Shown here piece after piece: positions 1-8,988 of a stretch of 64,000 nucleotides of DNA. The stretch is from CAWAWP01 sp963841205 (GTDB taxonomy: Bacteria > Chloroflexota > Ktedonobacteria > Ktedonobacterales > JADMIN01). The first letter of the stretch is position 1; each line of letters begins with the position of its first letter. Location of the stretch: NCBI GenBank assembly GCA_963841205.1, contig CAWJCH010000014.1, positions 186,001-250,000 of the forward strand, written 5' to 3'. The notes under the pieces were generated by a model, which saw only the letters and a list, made by a program, of their open reading frames with translations, searched no databases and was not told the origin of the DNA. A program made the position numbers and the translations under genes.

Positions 1-182
1 CGAACTCTACGCCACTGCCGACGAGGATGCGCATGGAGGCCAGCCCTTCGTTGCGGACGCCGAGCCACACGGCCCGCGTCGCATCTCCACTCGGCGGGAT
101 GCTACGCCAGGGCCCGCACCCTGTCAAGGGATGGTGCGGCGATGCCCCCTCCGAGCGACTGTGGGCTGGACGCCGATGTATC

Positions 183-425
183 TTACGCCGACTTCGCCAG
201 GGCCGGATTGAAGGCGCGTGCGACGATCGGTTCTAGCTCCTCCCACTCGACGCTGGTCTGACGGCCATTGTCAAACTCGGCGATGAGCCAGGTGTAGATC
301 GCTTGCAGGCGCGGATCGTCCTTTGGGACATCCAGGCCAAGGCGCTGACGGACATGAGTGAACGTAACGAAGAGCCTTCGTAAGGCGCTGTATGGCGCAA
401 GCGAGCATAACTTGGGACCAGTCAC
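183..425 (-). CDS. small hypothetical protein
   Basis: An 80-codon frame with a GTG start and a TAA stop. I recognise no family. The codons mostly end in G or C and the sequence has an ordinary mix of helix-forming residues (for example ending AFNPALAKSA), which is why I keep it. No clear Shine-Dalgarno sequence precedes the GTG, and an in-frame stop lies about 13 codons further upstream, so the true start could be a nearby non-ATG codon. It is divergent from the TIR gene. It may be the tail of a gene damaged by the rearrangements seen in the next 4 kb. Confidence 0.3.
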   Translation of the reverse strand: MTGPKLCSLAPYSALRRLFVTFTHVRQRLGLDVPKDDPRLQAIYTWLIAEFDNGRQTSVEWEELEPIVARAFNPALAKSA

Positions 426-556
426 GCCGTGCGGGCCGAGGCTCAGGACTTCTAAGCTGCCTCATAGATGACTCGAGCTCACTATTCCACCCAGACATGC
501 TAAACTAGGGCGGCTAGCGCAGTTCACTGATGCCTACCTACACGGAGTCGCAGCCG

Positions 557-1747
557 ATGGACATTCTTAAGGTTTTTGTCGGCCACAGCCATGACGACGA
601 TGGCTTCTGCAGCCAGCTTGCGTCCGCCCTGCGCGGGGCGGGCGCGGACGTTTGGTGTGACGAGCAGAACATTGGCGTGGACGACCAACTAGACACCACG
701 GAGCGCGAGCTGCGTACGCGCCCAGCTTTCATCCTGATCCTCTCACAGGCCTCAGTGGCATCACAGCGGGTCCGGGACGAGGTCAAATTGGCCTTCGCTC
801 AGCAGCGCCGGGAGCCGGAACGAGTCCTGCTGCCAGTGCTAGCAAAGCCGCTTGGGGATGATGCTGTCTTCTGGCTCTGGCTACGGGATTTCAAAAATGC
901 CGCGCCGTTCCCATCCGAGGAGGCCATCAGACTCACACTGCGAGCGCTGGCTCTGACGCCTGCCGGCGAAGCGCAGGTGGAGCAGATGCCTCAGTTGGGA
1001 GAGGGTGGCCCAGACCTGCTAATTCGAGGCAAGGCGCTGATGGCGCAAGGCGACTGCGTCGCGGCGCTGCGGTTCTTCGAAGTGGCGACCCAGCTCGTCC
1101 CCACCTCCTGGGACGCGTGGCACAATCGCGGCTCCGCCCTCGCCGAGTTGCAGCGTCTCGACGAGGCGCGCTTGGCCACCGAGCGGGCCCTAGCACTCGA
1201 CGCCGGAAATGCTGCAACGTGGGCCAACAGAGGTTGGCAACTCAACGACCTGAAGCGCTTTGCTGAGGCTCTCACCTCCCATGAGCGTGCCATCGCGCTT
1301 GATCGTCAGTGCGTCAAGGCCTGGGTCGGCATAGGAGGCGCTCTATATGGCCTCGCCCGCCACGCAGACGCTGCGGTCGCATACGAGCAGGCGGCTGAGT
1401 CGCTTGCTGCTTTCGAGCAAGCACTTGCTCTAGATCCGCTGAACGCAAGATCCTGGGCCGGCAAAGGCGCTGCTCTATATACGCTCAAGCGCTATGCTGA
1501 AGCTCTTGCTGCGTCGGAGCGCGCAACCGAGCTGGCCCCCCACTACGCCTACGCCTGGTCCGGTAAAGGGACCGTCCTCGAGGCCGTTGGCCGAACGGCG
1601 GAGGCGCAGGGTGCACTTGCCCGCGCAACCGAGCTGGCCCCCCACTACGCCTACGCCTGGTCCGGCAAGGCGATCGCCAAAAGCTACCTCGATCAGGCGA
1701 GGGAGTCCAAAGAAGCCGAGACGCGAGTCAGCACGCGCGGCCGCTGA
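557..1747 (+). CDS. TIR domain protein with C-terminal TPR repeats
   Basis: 396 residues. Residues 1-130 form a TIR domain: it opens MDILKVFVGHSHDDD, followed by the VWCDEQNIG loop and the FILILSQASV strand. About seven tetratricopeptide repeats follow from residue 155 to near the end, with WxxxGxxL..A.ALDP-type units. I chose the ATG at 557 because GGAG lies nine bases upstream and the TIR strand begins at once; an ATG at 530 would add nine residues. Bacterial TIR-TPR proteins are usually NAD-cleaving or signalling modules, often in phage defence (family knowledge). In my hand alignment, the catalytic Glu expected after the DE-W part of the BB-loop region is replaced by Asn, so NADase activity is uncertain. 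No obvious effector partner lies next to it, because decayed transposases follow directly. Confidence 0.85.
   Translation: MDILKVFVGHSHDDDGFCSQLASALRGAGADVWCDEQNIGVDDQLDTTERELRTRPAFILILSQASVASQRVRDEVKLAFAQQRREPERVLLPVLAKPLGDDAVFWLWLRDFKNAAPFPSEEAIRLTLRALALTPAGEAQVEQMPQLGEGGPDLLIRGKALMAQGDCVAALRFFEVATQLVPTSWDAWHNRGSALAELQRLDEARLATERALALDAGNAATWANRGWQLNDLKRFAEALTSHERAIALDRQCVKAWVGIGGALYGLARHADAAVAYEQAAESLAAFEQALALDPLNARSWAGKGAALYTLKRYAEALAASERATELAPHYAYAWSGKGTVLEAVGRTAEAQGALARATELAPHYAYAWSGKAIAKSYLDQARESKEAETRVSTRGR
1521..1665 (+). repeat. 43-bp exact direct repeat inside the TPR region
   Basis: Bases 1521-1563 and 1623-1665 are identical over 43 bp. The copies are offset by exactly 102 bases, which is one 34-residue TPR unit, so the last two full repeats arose by recent in-frame duplication. 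Such a repeat can expand or contract by recombination. Confidence 0.9.
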
Positions 1748-1989
1748 CTCGCGTCGGGTTTAATCTCCTCGACAACGCCACTCTCGCCGACTTCGTGTCT
1801 GGCCACGAGCGATTTCGCCCGAAGCCAGTTGAGGACTTAAAGTGAAGGTGTCCTGAACGCAATATATTCGGCGGAGAGATGTAGCCAGAGATGTCCACGG
1901 CATCGACAAGTCGCGGTGACTCTGGTCGCATATGATGCCGTGTCGGACTTCCATTATCAGATTCCACTCGCTTTCTAGAGCGTGTTATA

Positions 1990-2554
1990 TCACGTAGTCC
2001 TCGGGCCTTGTCGTTTCTTGATCCTCAGGGGCCACCAGTGGAAGTGGGTGGTGGAGCGGATGAGGTCACGGCGACGCTGCAGGGCGACGCAGCGGCGTGC
2101 CTGGGCGTCCTCAAGCTGACCTGCCAGGGGGCACCAAGAGGGTGGCGCAGATCCAGTGCAAGCCGCGCACTTTGACGAAGTGGCTCCGGCTGGAGCGCAC
2201 CGGGTCACGGTAGAGGCCCGCCGCGGCGATGCGCTTGCCGCGTCGGCGCTCGATCGTTTCATCGATCCCCACCACCAGCGGGCCGGTCGGTGCGAACGTC
2301 GCGATGAGCAAACCCAGCAGCGTGCGACATGCGCCGAGACTCGACCAGACCGCGCGATTCAGCACGCGATGGTACGTCTGATAGGTGGACAAGTGGCTCA
2401 GCCCCACGGCGCGCAGCGCGGTACTCACCATGCGCCGGCCCGGAGCCAGGATGGCGCCGACCAGCAACACCTGGACATGCCGCCACACCGGGCGGGAGAA
2501 CAGCGGCGCGAACGGGGTCAGGAGGGCGACAATGCCCGTGGGGAGGAGCAGCAT
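1990..2554 (-). pseudogene. remnant of a DDE-superfamily (DDE_5-like) transposase
   Basis: The first 147 codons (2554 down to 2111) match the N-terminal part of IS701/IS4-like DDE transposases. The VVGIDETIERRRGKRI motif carries the first catalytic Asp, followed by GLYRDPVRSS and HFVKVRGLHW. The frame then stops. Bases 2110-1990 hold a short out-of-frame tail (HFHWWPLRIKKRQGP) that looks like the far C-terminus, so most of the catalytic core with the remaining acidic residues has been deleted. The ATG at 2554 has a GAGGTGG sequence upstream. No target-site duplication could be defined. It is inactive as it stands. Confidence 0.75.
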
Positions 2555-2581
2555 GGGACCACCTCGTGGCTGAAGTGGTCG

Positions 2582-3082
2582 TCAGCGTACTCCTCCCCCC
2601 TCCATTCTGCAAAATGGATAAAGTCTAGCGGAGAAGCTCTGTGGGAGTAGCCCGGAAACGCTCCGTCCACGTAACGGGCTACACATGCCCGTCTCGCGGA
2701 TGCCGAGGCTGCGGATCAGCTCGACATCTTTGGCGGTGGCGCGGATCCAAGTGGTCGGCTCGATGGGGGCGCCGCAGCTGTAGCGGGCCAGGGCGCCTTC
2801 GAGCGCCGCACGGTCCGAGGGGCGGTAGGCGAAGAACTCGGCCTGGCGGATCGCGCCGGAGGTGGCGGTGAAGCGACAGAGGATGTCGTAGATGCGCAGG
2901 CTGCCCTCAGTGGTGAGCGGCAGGCCGCCTTGCTGGCCGTCGCGGTGGGTCGTCTCGGTGGTCCAGACCTCGGCGGGGAGCGACGCGGGGCGCTCGGTCC
3001 AGACGTACTGCGGGAAGGCGTCGCGCGGGAAGCTTTCGAGGAAGTACTCAGGCTGTGTGGGCTCAGGGATGGGATGCGTCAT
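2582..3082 (-). CDS. hypothetical protein, C-terminus possibly altered by an insertion sequence
   Basis: About 166 residues starting MTHPIPEPTQPEYFLESF. GGAGGG lies five bases before the ATG at 3082, which decides this start over an upstream ATG at 3133. I do not recognise the family. The central part (ILCRFTATSGAIRQAEFFAYRPSD) looks like a normal soluble fold. The last 25 or so residues (SARLYPFCRMEGGGVR) run into the flank of the transposase remnant, so the native C-terminus was probably replaced when that element inserted. It lies between two decayed insertion sequences. Confidence 0.55.
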   Translation of the reverse strand: MTHPIPEPTQPEYFLESFPRDAFPQYVWTERPASLPAEVWTTETTHRDGQQGGLPLTTEGSLRIYDILCRFTATSGAIRQAEFFAYRPSDRAALEGALARYSCGAPIEPTTWIRATAKDVELIRSLGIRETGMCSPLRGRSVSGLLPQSFSARLYPFCRMEGGGVR

Positions 3083-3369
3083 TGATTCCCTCCATTGGGC
3101 TGGCATCGTGGACGTACGATCGATCTGGATCAATGATAATCAACTTTAGTCGATTCTTAAAGGTTGATTTCGCGCTCCATGTATTGATGATGGTGCTGCC
3201 CGCGCGGGGATCGCGGCACGTCCGTGCCGGCGCACCACTGCGCGGACTGAGTACGCTTTGCGCTGAAGCGCCTGCACGTGCTGAGGCCATGCGGCGCAAG
3301 TCGGTGGTTGGTCAACAGTGGCACGACGGGTGCGGCAGGTGGGGGAGGAGCCAGAGCGGGACACCGCTC

Positions 3370-4805
3370 GTGACGGCAGGAGAGGCGCCGAGGCCGACCC
3401 CACGCAAACCCGCCCCACCCACGGCCGACGCGATCGACGCGTTCTGGGCGCACTTCGACGACCTGTTCTGTCGCACGCCGGCGCGTGTCGCCTTCCGCGA
3501 CTACCTGATCGGCCGGCTCTTGCCGCGCGAACACCACAAGACGGTGGTGGAACTGGCGGCGATCGTGCCGGGGGCCAACCGGCAGGCACTGCCCCACTTC
3601 GCGCACGACGCGCCCTGGGATGCCGCGGCGCTCAACCGCCGCCGGCTCGCGCGCTGGCCAGCGCATCCGGTGCTCGGCCCGCATGCCGGCGGGGTGCTCA
3701 TCGTCGACGAGACGGGGGATCCCAAGCGAGGCCACCGTCTCGTCTTGGCGGCGCAGCACTACCTGGGCAAGCTCGGCCATGTGGCCAACGGCGTGGTGGC
3801 CGTCACCAGCCACTGGACCGACGGCAGCCGCCACGTGCCGCTGGGCGTCCGGCCGTACCGACCAGCGAGCCGACGGCCCACGGGCAGGAAGGACCCCGAC
3901 TTCGCCACCAAGCCGGACTGAGCCTGGCAACTCATTGAAGAGGCGCGCACGGCCGGCATCCCCTTCCGCCCGGTGGTGGCCGACTCCATCGATGGCGAGA
4001 ACGCCAGCCGGGAGGCGCAACTGTTCGCCGCGCAGATCCCCGACATCATGGGCCGGCGGCCCTCGCACGGCCCCTGGCAGCAGGTCGACGAGCCCGCCCA
4101 TCCGCCCGCCTTCACGCCGGCCGAAGCCGCCGCGTGCGTGCCCCGCGACCGCTGGCAGCGCACGGTGCGCTATCGACAGCCATGGCAAGGAGCTCGTGCG
4201 CTACCTCGCCGAACGGGCACGGGGCACGGCCTCTGGCCCGACCACCAGCGTGCGCCTGATCGCCGCGACGCTGGACCCGGCGCAGCTCAAGCCCGAGTCG
4301 ACCTGGTAGCTGGCCACCTCCTCGCCCTTGGCGCGAGGTCAGCGCCGCGCAGGGGGACGAGATCTAGCGCCTGCGCGACGGGATCGAGCCCTCCGACAAA
4401 CCGGTCAAGCATGCGGTGGGCTGGGCCGACGACCAGATGCGGCCGGAACGGGCGATTGTGCGCCACTGGCAGCTGGTCATGCTGGCTTTTCCCTGCAGTT
4501 TGCTGGTGGGGGCCCTGCCCGACGGCGCCGCGCGGGACACCCCTCCTCCCCGCCGACGCACCCGCGCGTGCGTCGGCTGGGGGGAAACCAGGGCCAGCGG
4601 AGCGCGCCGGGGAGCGGCGCCGGGGGAGCGCGCCGGGGAACGCGTCGTCTGGGCCGCGACGCTGCGTTGGGTGCGGAGGTGGCTCTGCCCATGGGCGCAG
4701 CTGCAGCGCTATTGGAGGCATTGGTCGTCCGCCGCCCCGCCGCCCGAGCTGGCCGCGCTCCTCGCCCACGTCGCCCAGTCTCGCCCGCTTCAGGCCCCGA
4801 CTTGA
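3370..4805 (+). pseudogene. IS701-family transposase, broken by a stop and frameshifts
   Basis: Reading from a GTG at 3370, the first part has the IS701 N-terminal helices (DAFWAHFDDLFCRTPARVAF) and the first catalytic Asp in GVLIVDETGDPKRG. A TGA at 3919-3921 interrupts it. The same frame then resumes with VVADSIDGENASREAQLF, the second Asp block. After about 4165 the reading shifts at least twice. The C-terminal block MGWADDQMRPERAIVRHWQLV (from 4416) and WAQLQRYWRHWSS finish at 4805. All blocks are in family order, so this is one decayed gene. The 20-bp inverted repeat arm at 4817 begins just past its end. Confidence 0.8.
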
Positions 4806-4816
4806 CCAACCAGCGA

Positions 4817-4964
4817 CTAGTACTGCAGCGACACTTGCGTTCAGAAGGCCCATGAAATCACGGTTGGCAGCAAGCGAGATGTGTGCACTACCGAAGCCGT
4901 CCGTGCCACGTAGTTCCTGGCCTCATGGCAACCGACCTACGGCTAAGTGTCGCTGCAGTACTAG
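4817..4964. repeat. 148-bp element with perfect 20-bp inverted ends (MITE-like)
   Basis: Bases 4817-4836 (CTAGTACTGCAGCGACACTT) are the exact reverse complement of 4945-4964, with 108 non-coding bases between them. It sits directly after the IS701-like pseudogene, so the arms could be terminal repeats of that element or of a non-autonomous relative. No clear target duplication flanks it. The outer CTAG of the right arm supplies the stop codon of the minus-strand formyltransferase gene. Confidence 0.8.
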
Positions 4965-5902
4965 AGGCAGGTATCCGGCGCCACGCGAGCGGTAAAGAGG
5001 CCAGGGGTGCAACGGAGGGTGAGGGTGTCGCCGTGCCGGTGTGAGGGGACGTCGAGGGTGGTTTCGGCGTCGTAGGCGAGAGGCGCGACGAGACGGTAGG
5101 TGGCGTTGGTGGTGAGGATACGGAGTGGCTGGTCGCGTCCGATGAGTCCTGCGGCGAAGGTGTAGGCCCGACGCGCGGAGAAGTCTGCGGTGATGGTGAA
5201 GTCGTCGGAGCCGGGCGAAGGGTACGACGTGGCGAGGGCGGGATCTTGGGGCTGGGGGATGAGCATGCCATCGGCTAGGCCGCGAAGGGCGGAGACCAGC
5301 AGCTCGCCGCCGGTTTCGGCGCAGGCACGCTCTAGCGTGGCCTCGGAGATGCCTTCGGGGACGGGGATGGAGCGTTGGGCCAGGATGGGTCCGGTATCCA
5401 GGCTGGTTTCCATCAGGTGGATGGTGACGCCGGTCTCGCCGTCGCCCCGCCGGAAGGTCCAGAAGAGGGGGTCGGGGCCGCGATTGTCGGGCAGCAGCGA
5501 GGGATGGACGTTGAGCGAGCCGAGTCGCGGTAGGGCGAGCAGCGTGGGCGGGAAGCGGCGCGTGAAGCAGGCGACACAGAAGGCGTCTGGCGCGAGGTCG
5601 CGCAGCAGATCCAGCGTTTCGGAGGCGGCGAGGCTGCTGGCCTCGTAGGCGGCGATCCCGGCGTCGCGGGCGATCGCGAAGATGCTTGGCTCGGCAGGGG
5701 CGCCGGCCAGCGGGAGTGCGCGGCGGCTCGACGGTCGTCGCGGGGGGGTGATCGGGGCGATGGGTGGCGAGCCGGGCAGTGCGGGGAGGACCACGGCGCG
5801 CACGGTGATCCCAGCGCGGAGCAGGGCCCGCAGGGGCGGCGACGAGAAGCGCCCCGTCATGCCGAAGAACACCACGCTCGGTTGTGGCGGATGGTTTGTC
5901 AT
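4961..5902 (-). CDS. methionyl-tRNA formyltransferase-like formyltransferase
   Basis: 313 residues from the ATG at 5902 (MTNHPPQPSVVFFGMTG). The N-terminal half is a formyl-transferase Rossmann-type domain. LNVHPSLLPDNRGPDPLFW carries the conserved N-x-H and SLLP..RG.P elements of the 10-formyl-THF-dependent family, and TGVTIHLMETSLDTGPIL is the matching loop with the catalytic Asp. A C-terminal domain similar to that of Fmt follows. It may be Fmt or a paralogue that formylates another amine, such as a sugar amine or a small molecule; context does not decide. The stop codon falls inside the inverted repeat at 4945-4964, so the C-terminus is probably truncated or replaced. An upstream ATG at 5950 would add 16 residues. 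Confidence 0.75.
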   Translation of the reverse strand: MTNHPPQPSVVFFGMTGRFSSPPLRALLRAGITVRAVVLPALPGSPPIAPITPPRRPSSRRALPLAGAPAEPSIFAIARDAGIAAYEASSLAASETLDLLRDLAPDAFCVACFTRRFPPTLLALPRLGSLNVHPSLLPDNRGPDPLFWTFRRGDGETGVTIHLMETSLDTGPILAQRSIPVPEGISEATLERACAETGGELLVSALRGLADGMLIPQPQDPALATSYPSPGSDDFTITADFSARRAYTFAAGLIGRDQPLRILTTNATYRLVAPLAYDAETTLDVPSHRHGDTLTLRCTPGLFTARVAPDTCL

Positions 5903-6016
5903 CGTGATTGCCCGTCTATGATCGCGGTCGGAGTTCCTCGCATCCTCCAATGCCCCTCATGTATGCTATGATCCGGGCACGTAAGCGGCGAATTCATGTA
6001 CAAGGGAGTGATGCGC

Positions 6017-6364
6017 ATGGCTCGCATGGTGATGTGCGCGAAGCTGAAACGCGAGCTTCCTGGGCTGGAGAGGCCGCCGATGCCCGGAGAGTTGGGCCAG
6101 CGCGTCTTCGACAACATCTCGCAGGCGGCGTGGGATATGTGGCAGGAGCAGTCGCGGCTGCTGATCAACCATTACGGGCTGAACTTGGCCGATCCAGATG
6201 CGCGCCAGCTCTTGCGGCAGCAGATGGAGGAATTCCTCTTCGGAGATGAGGGCCAGCCGCCCGAAGGATGGGTTCCGGAGAGTACGCCGCCGGGCAATCC
6301 GGGCAAGGGTGGTCGTGCGCCGGGCGGTAAGGGCGCACCTGGCGGCGCTCCGGCGCGGAAATAG
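6017..6364 (+). CDS. yggX: probable Fe(II)-trafficking / oxidative damage protection protein YggX
   Basis: 115 residues beginning MARMVMCAKLKRELPGL, with RPPMPGELGQRVFDN and LINHYGLNLADPDARQ. These are the family signatures over the usual 90 residues, including Cys7. The family is linked to protection of Fe-S clusters and iron handling in the cytosol (established for E. coli and Salmonella). The start was chosen from GGGAG upstream of 6017 and from the family N-terminus; in-frame ATGs lie at 5996 and 6011. The C-terminus carries an extra Gly/Pro/Lys-rich tail of about 30 residues that is not typical. It lies just upstream of a radical SAM enzyme, in the same direction. Confidence 0.9.
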   Translation: MARMVMCAKLKRELPGLERPPMPGELGQRVFDNISQAAWDMWQEQSRLLINHYGLNLADPDARQLLRQQMEEFLFGDEGQPPEGWVPESTPPGNPGKGGRAPGGKGAPGGAPARK

Positions 6365-6460
6365 TGACCTAACCCCAACCCTTTCCCCGCGAGGGACGGG
6401 GCCGCGGGCTGGACATCTCGCCGGAGTTCGAGACAGGGCGCGGGAGAAGGACTTGGGTCC

Positions 6461-6514
6461 GCGGCTGAAGCCGCGCCTAGGGGCCCGCGGCCACGAAGCT
6501 CGCCCGCGCGGGCC
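6461..6514. repeat. dispersed double-hairpin repeat, copy 1
   Basis: It contains GCGGCTGAAGCCGC, a GCCTA spacer, CCACGAAGC and then a GCCCGCGCGGGC hairpin. The same order is found, reverse complemented, at 12941-12993 and 14186-14240. It is intergenic, between yggX and the radical SAM gene, and resembles a REP-type palindromic element. Confidence 0.7.
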
Positions 6515-6583
6515 GCGAGACGGGGTACTCGCTCGGTCATCATGGTTGGCGCGTTGGCGTATTTCCTTGGGGGCGAGGACTCG

Positions 6584-8077
6584 ATGATCGTAGAGCAGCA
6601 TGAGGGTGGGCGGGACGAGAATGCGATGCGCGAGCATGGGTCGGTACTGCTGATCTCGTGCTACGAGCTGGGGCATCAGCCGCTGAGCCTGGCGTCGCCG
6701 CTGGCGGTGCTGCGCCGCGCGGGGTATGAGCCTATCGCGGTTGATACGTCCATCGAGGAGCTGCCAGAGGAGGCGATTCGCGGCGCGCGGCTGGTGGCGA
6801 TCTCGGTCTATATGCACACGGCGCTGCGGCTGGGGGCGCAGGTGGCGGAGCGGGTGCGGGCACTGAATCCGGCGGCGCATCTCTGCTTCTACGGGTTGTA
6901 TGCCACGCTGAATGCGGACTATTTGCTGCGGACCTGCGCCGACTCGGTGATCGGCGGTGAATATGAGGAGGCGCTGCTGGGGCTGGCGCGCGCGCTGGAG
7001 GTGGGCGGCGAGCCGGCCGTGCCAGGGGTGCGCACGCGCGAGCGCGACGAGGCACCCATGCTGGCGCGACTGCCATTCGCCCTGCCGGAGCGCGAGGGGC
7101 TGCAGCCGTTGGAGCGTTACGCGTATCTGGTGCGCGACGCAGCGGGTGAGGATTCGGCGCTGGCAGGGTATGTGGAGGCGAGCCGTGGGTGCCTGCACAC
7201 CTGTGCGCACTGCCCGATCACGCCGGTCTATGGCGGGCGCTTCTTCGTGGTGCCGCGGGCGATCGTGCTGGAGGATGTGCGGCGGCAGGTGGCGATGGGG
7301 GCGCGGCACATCACCTTCGGCGACCCGGATTTCTTCAACGGTCCGGGGCATTCGATGGCGATCCTGCGGGAGCTGCACGCCGAGTTCCCCGATCTGACCT
7401 TCGACGCGACGATCAAGGTGGAGCATGTGCTGGAGCGGCGGGCGCTGATGCCGGAGTTGGCGGCGCTTGGGTGCGCCTTCATCGTCTCGGCGGTGGAGTC
7501 GCTGGACGACGAGGTGCTGCGGCATCTGAAGAAGGATCACACGCGGGCGGACGTGGAGGAGGCGCTGCGCATCCTCGATGCGGCGGGCATCCCCATGCGC
7601 CCGACATTCGTCGCGTTCACGCCGTGGACGACGGCGCGGGCGTTCCTCGACGTGCTCGACTTCGTCGCGGATCATGACCTGATCGATGCGGTAGACTCGG
7701 TGCAGTTCACGATCCGGCTGCTGGTGCCGCCGGGGTCCGCGCTGCTGGCCGATGCGGATGTGGAGGCGTGGCTTGGGCCGCTGGACGAGGCGGCGTTTAC
7801 GTATCAGTGGGCGCATCCCGATCCGCGCATGGATCAGCTGCAGCGGGCGCTGGCGCGGCGCGTGGAGGCGGCGGCGGGGATGCGCCAGCCGGCGGAGAAG
7901 ACGTTCGCCTCGATCCGGGCGAAGGCGCACGAGGTGTTGGGCATCCCGGCGACGGAGGGCGTGGCGCGGGTGCGGGCGAGCGTGCGGAGGCCGGCGCCGC
8001 GGCTGAGTGAGGCGTGGTTTTGCTGCGCGGAGCCGACGAGCAAGCAGCAGTTGGCGGTGCTGACGCCGCAGGCGTGA
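6584..8077 (+). CDS. CCAEP-tail B12-binding-type radical SAM protein
   Basis: 497 residues. The N-terminal 150 residues resemble a cobalamin-binding domain (VLLISCYELGHQPLSLASPL, then a Rossmann-like region). The radical SAM core carries the cluster motif GCLHTCAHCPI (CxxxCxxC), then GDPDFFNGPGH and the SAM-binding strands. The C-terminus has WFCCAEPTS, the hallmark of the CUAEP/CCAEP-tail radical SAM family, in which some members carry selenocysteine at the second Cys. This copy uses Cys, and no UGA lies in the motif. The substrate is unknown. I chose the ATG at 6584 because AGGA lies four bases upstream; ATGs at 6542 and 6626 are alternatives. It shares direction with yggX. Confidence 0.85.
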   Translation: MIVEQHEGGRDENAMREHGSVLLISCYELGHQPLSLASPLAVLRRAGYEPIAVDTSIEELPEEAIRGARLVAISVYMHTALRLGAQVAERVRALNPAAHLCFYGLYATLNADYLLRTCADSVIGGEYEEALLGLARALEVGGEPAVPGVRTRERDEAPMLARLPFALPEREGLQPLERYAYLVRDAAGEDSALAGYVEASRGCLHTCAHCPITPVYGGRFFVVPRAIVLEDVRRQVAMGARHITFGDPDFFNGPGHSMAILRELHAEFPDLTFDATIKVEHVLERRALMPELAALGCAFIVSAVESLDDEVLRHLKKDHTRADVEEALRILDAAGIPMRPTFVAFTPWTTARAFLDVLDFVADHDLIDAVDSVQFTIRLLVPPGSALLADADVEAWLGPLDEAAFTYQWAHPDPRMDQLQRALARRVEAAAGMRQPAEKTFASIRAKAHEVLGIPATEGVARVRASVRRPAPRLSEAWFCCAEPTSKQQLAVLTPQA

Positions 8078-8576
8078 CGCGAACGAAAACGCGGAAGTGG
8101 GGCGAGGGCGGGCATTTTCAGGGGTGTGGGCGCGCGATGCTGGTGGGCGGGCGAGGCGCGGCGTCGGCAGGAGCGCTCTTGTTTCCCGGATCGGCGGCGG
8201 GGCATGGGCGATCAATTTCCGCTTTCTTCCGCTTTTCACTTTAAATGGGGCTTTGGCGGCGGATTTTAGCGGGCGCGCGGGTCGAGAGGGGCGGAAGGCG
8301 GAAGGTCCCTAACCTCCTCCTGGCCCGCGGCGGGGGACCATGCCTTCGCGCCGCGGCGGGGAAGGGCCGCGTGCGGAAGGGCTCGCAATGATTGGATCGT
8401 GTGAGCTCGACAGTGGTGGGCGGCGCATGCGAGGCTCCTGGGGGAGGAAGCAGGTGATTCGGGGGGTATGGGTGAGACTATTTGTTCTAAATAGTGTACC
8501 ACCGGGACGATGGGGACGCAAGGGGCAGATTGGCGCCAGTACGACGTATTGCGTGGCTCTCGGAGGAGGCTGCGGC
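8078..8576. other. gene-free stretch with a short AT-rich inverted repeat
   Basis: I see no convincing gene here. A short inverted repeat, CTATTT-gttct-AAATAG, lies at 8478-8494, about 80 bases before the small gene at 8577, and is one of the few AT-rich spots; it could be part of a promoter or operator. Bases 8216-8240 resemble the TTCCGCTTT motif seen in the repeat cluster near 33.6 kb. Confidence 0.4.
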
Positions 8577-8885
8577 ATGTCGGGGATGAAGTATCATTTC
8601 CGAGGTCGCTCATCCACACGACCCTGGGAGGCACCGCGTCCGGCTGCTTCGTTTACGATCGATGCCGCGCTCTCGCCGCTGGTGACGCATTCCCTCGAAG
8701 ACCTGCACATCCTCGACCGACTCGGCACGCGCCCGCTGCCCACCATCGATCTCAATGGGGTAGATGGCCGGCATTCCACGCACCCCCGCGAAGACTACGA
8801 CGAGGCCTCCGACCGTCGACCTGAGAGCGTGCCCTGCAGGGTGGACGCCGCGTCTGGTCCACCCTCCTCCACCCGCGACGAGTGA
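8577..8885 (+). CDS. small hypothetical protein
   Basis: 102 residues starting MSGMKYHFRGRSST. GGAGGAGG lies seven bases before the ATG, a very good ribosome binding site. Codons from SFTIDAALSPLVTHSLEDLH onward end almost always in G or C, like the neighbouring real genes. The C-terminal third is acidic and Ser/Pro-rich. I recognise no domain. It follows the CCAEP radical SAM gene after a 500-base gap and lies convergent to the next minus-strand gene, so a link to the enzyme is only a guess. Confidence 0.45.
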   Translation: MSGMKYHFRGRSSTRPWEAPRPAASFTIDAALSPLVTHSLEDLHILDRLGTRPLPTIDLNGVDGRHSTHPREDYDEASDRRPESVPCRVDAASGPPSSTRDE

Positions 8886-8988
8886 AGCCCGCAATTAGCT
8901 CTACCACGTGTACGGATACTATCAGCGCATCGAGGATTCGATTAAGGCGTCTCTTCAGCAGCGGGAAAGTGCCTCATGCGAGCACACG

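Noticed and set aside
7999..8060. Selenocysteine insertion at the CCAEP tail
   Set aside because: The codons at the tail are TGC TGC, so both residues are cysteine; no in-frame TGA is present.
5966..8239. 757-codon open frame on the minus strand across yggX and the radical SAM gene
   Set aside because: It is antisense to two well recognised families; the protein is an Arg/His/Pro-rich low-complexity string, typical of a shadow frame in GC-rich DNA.
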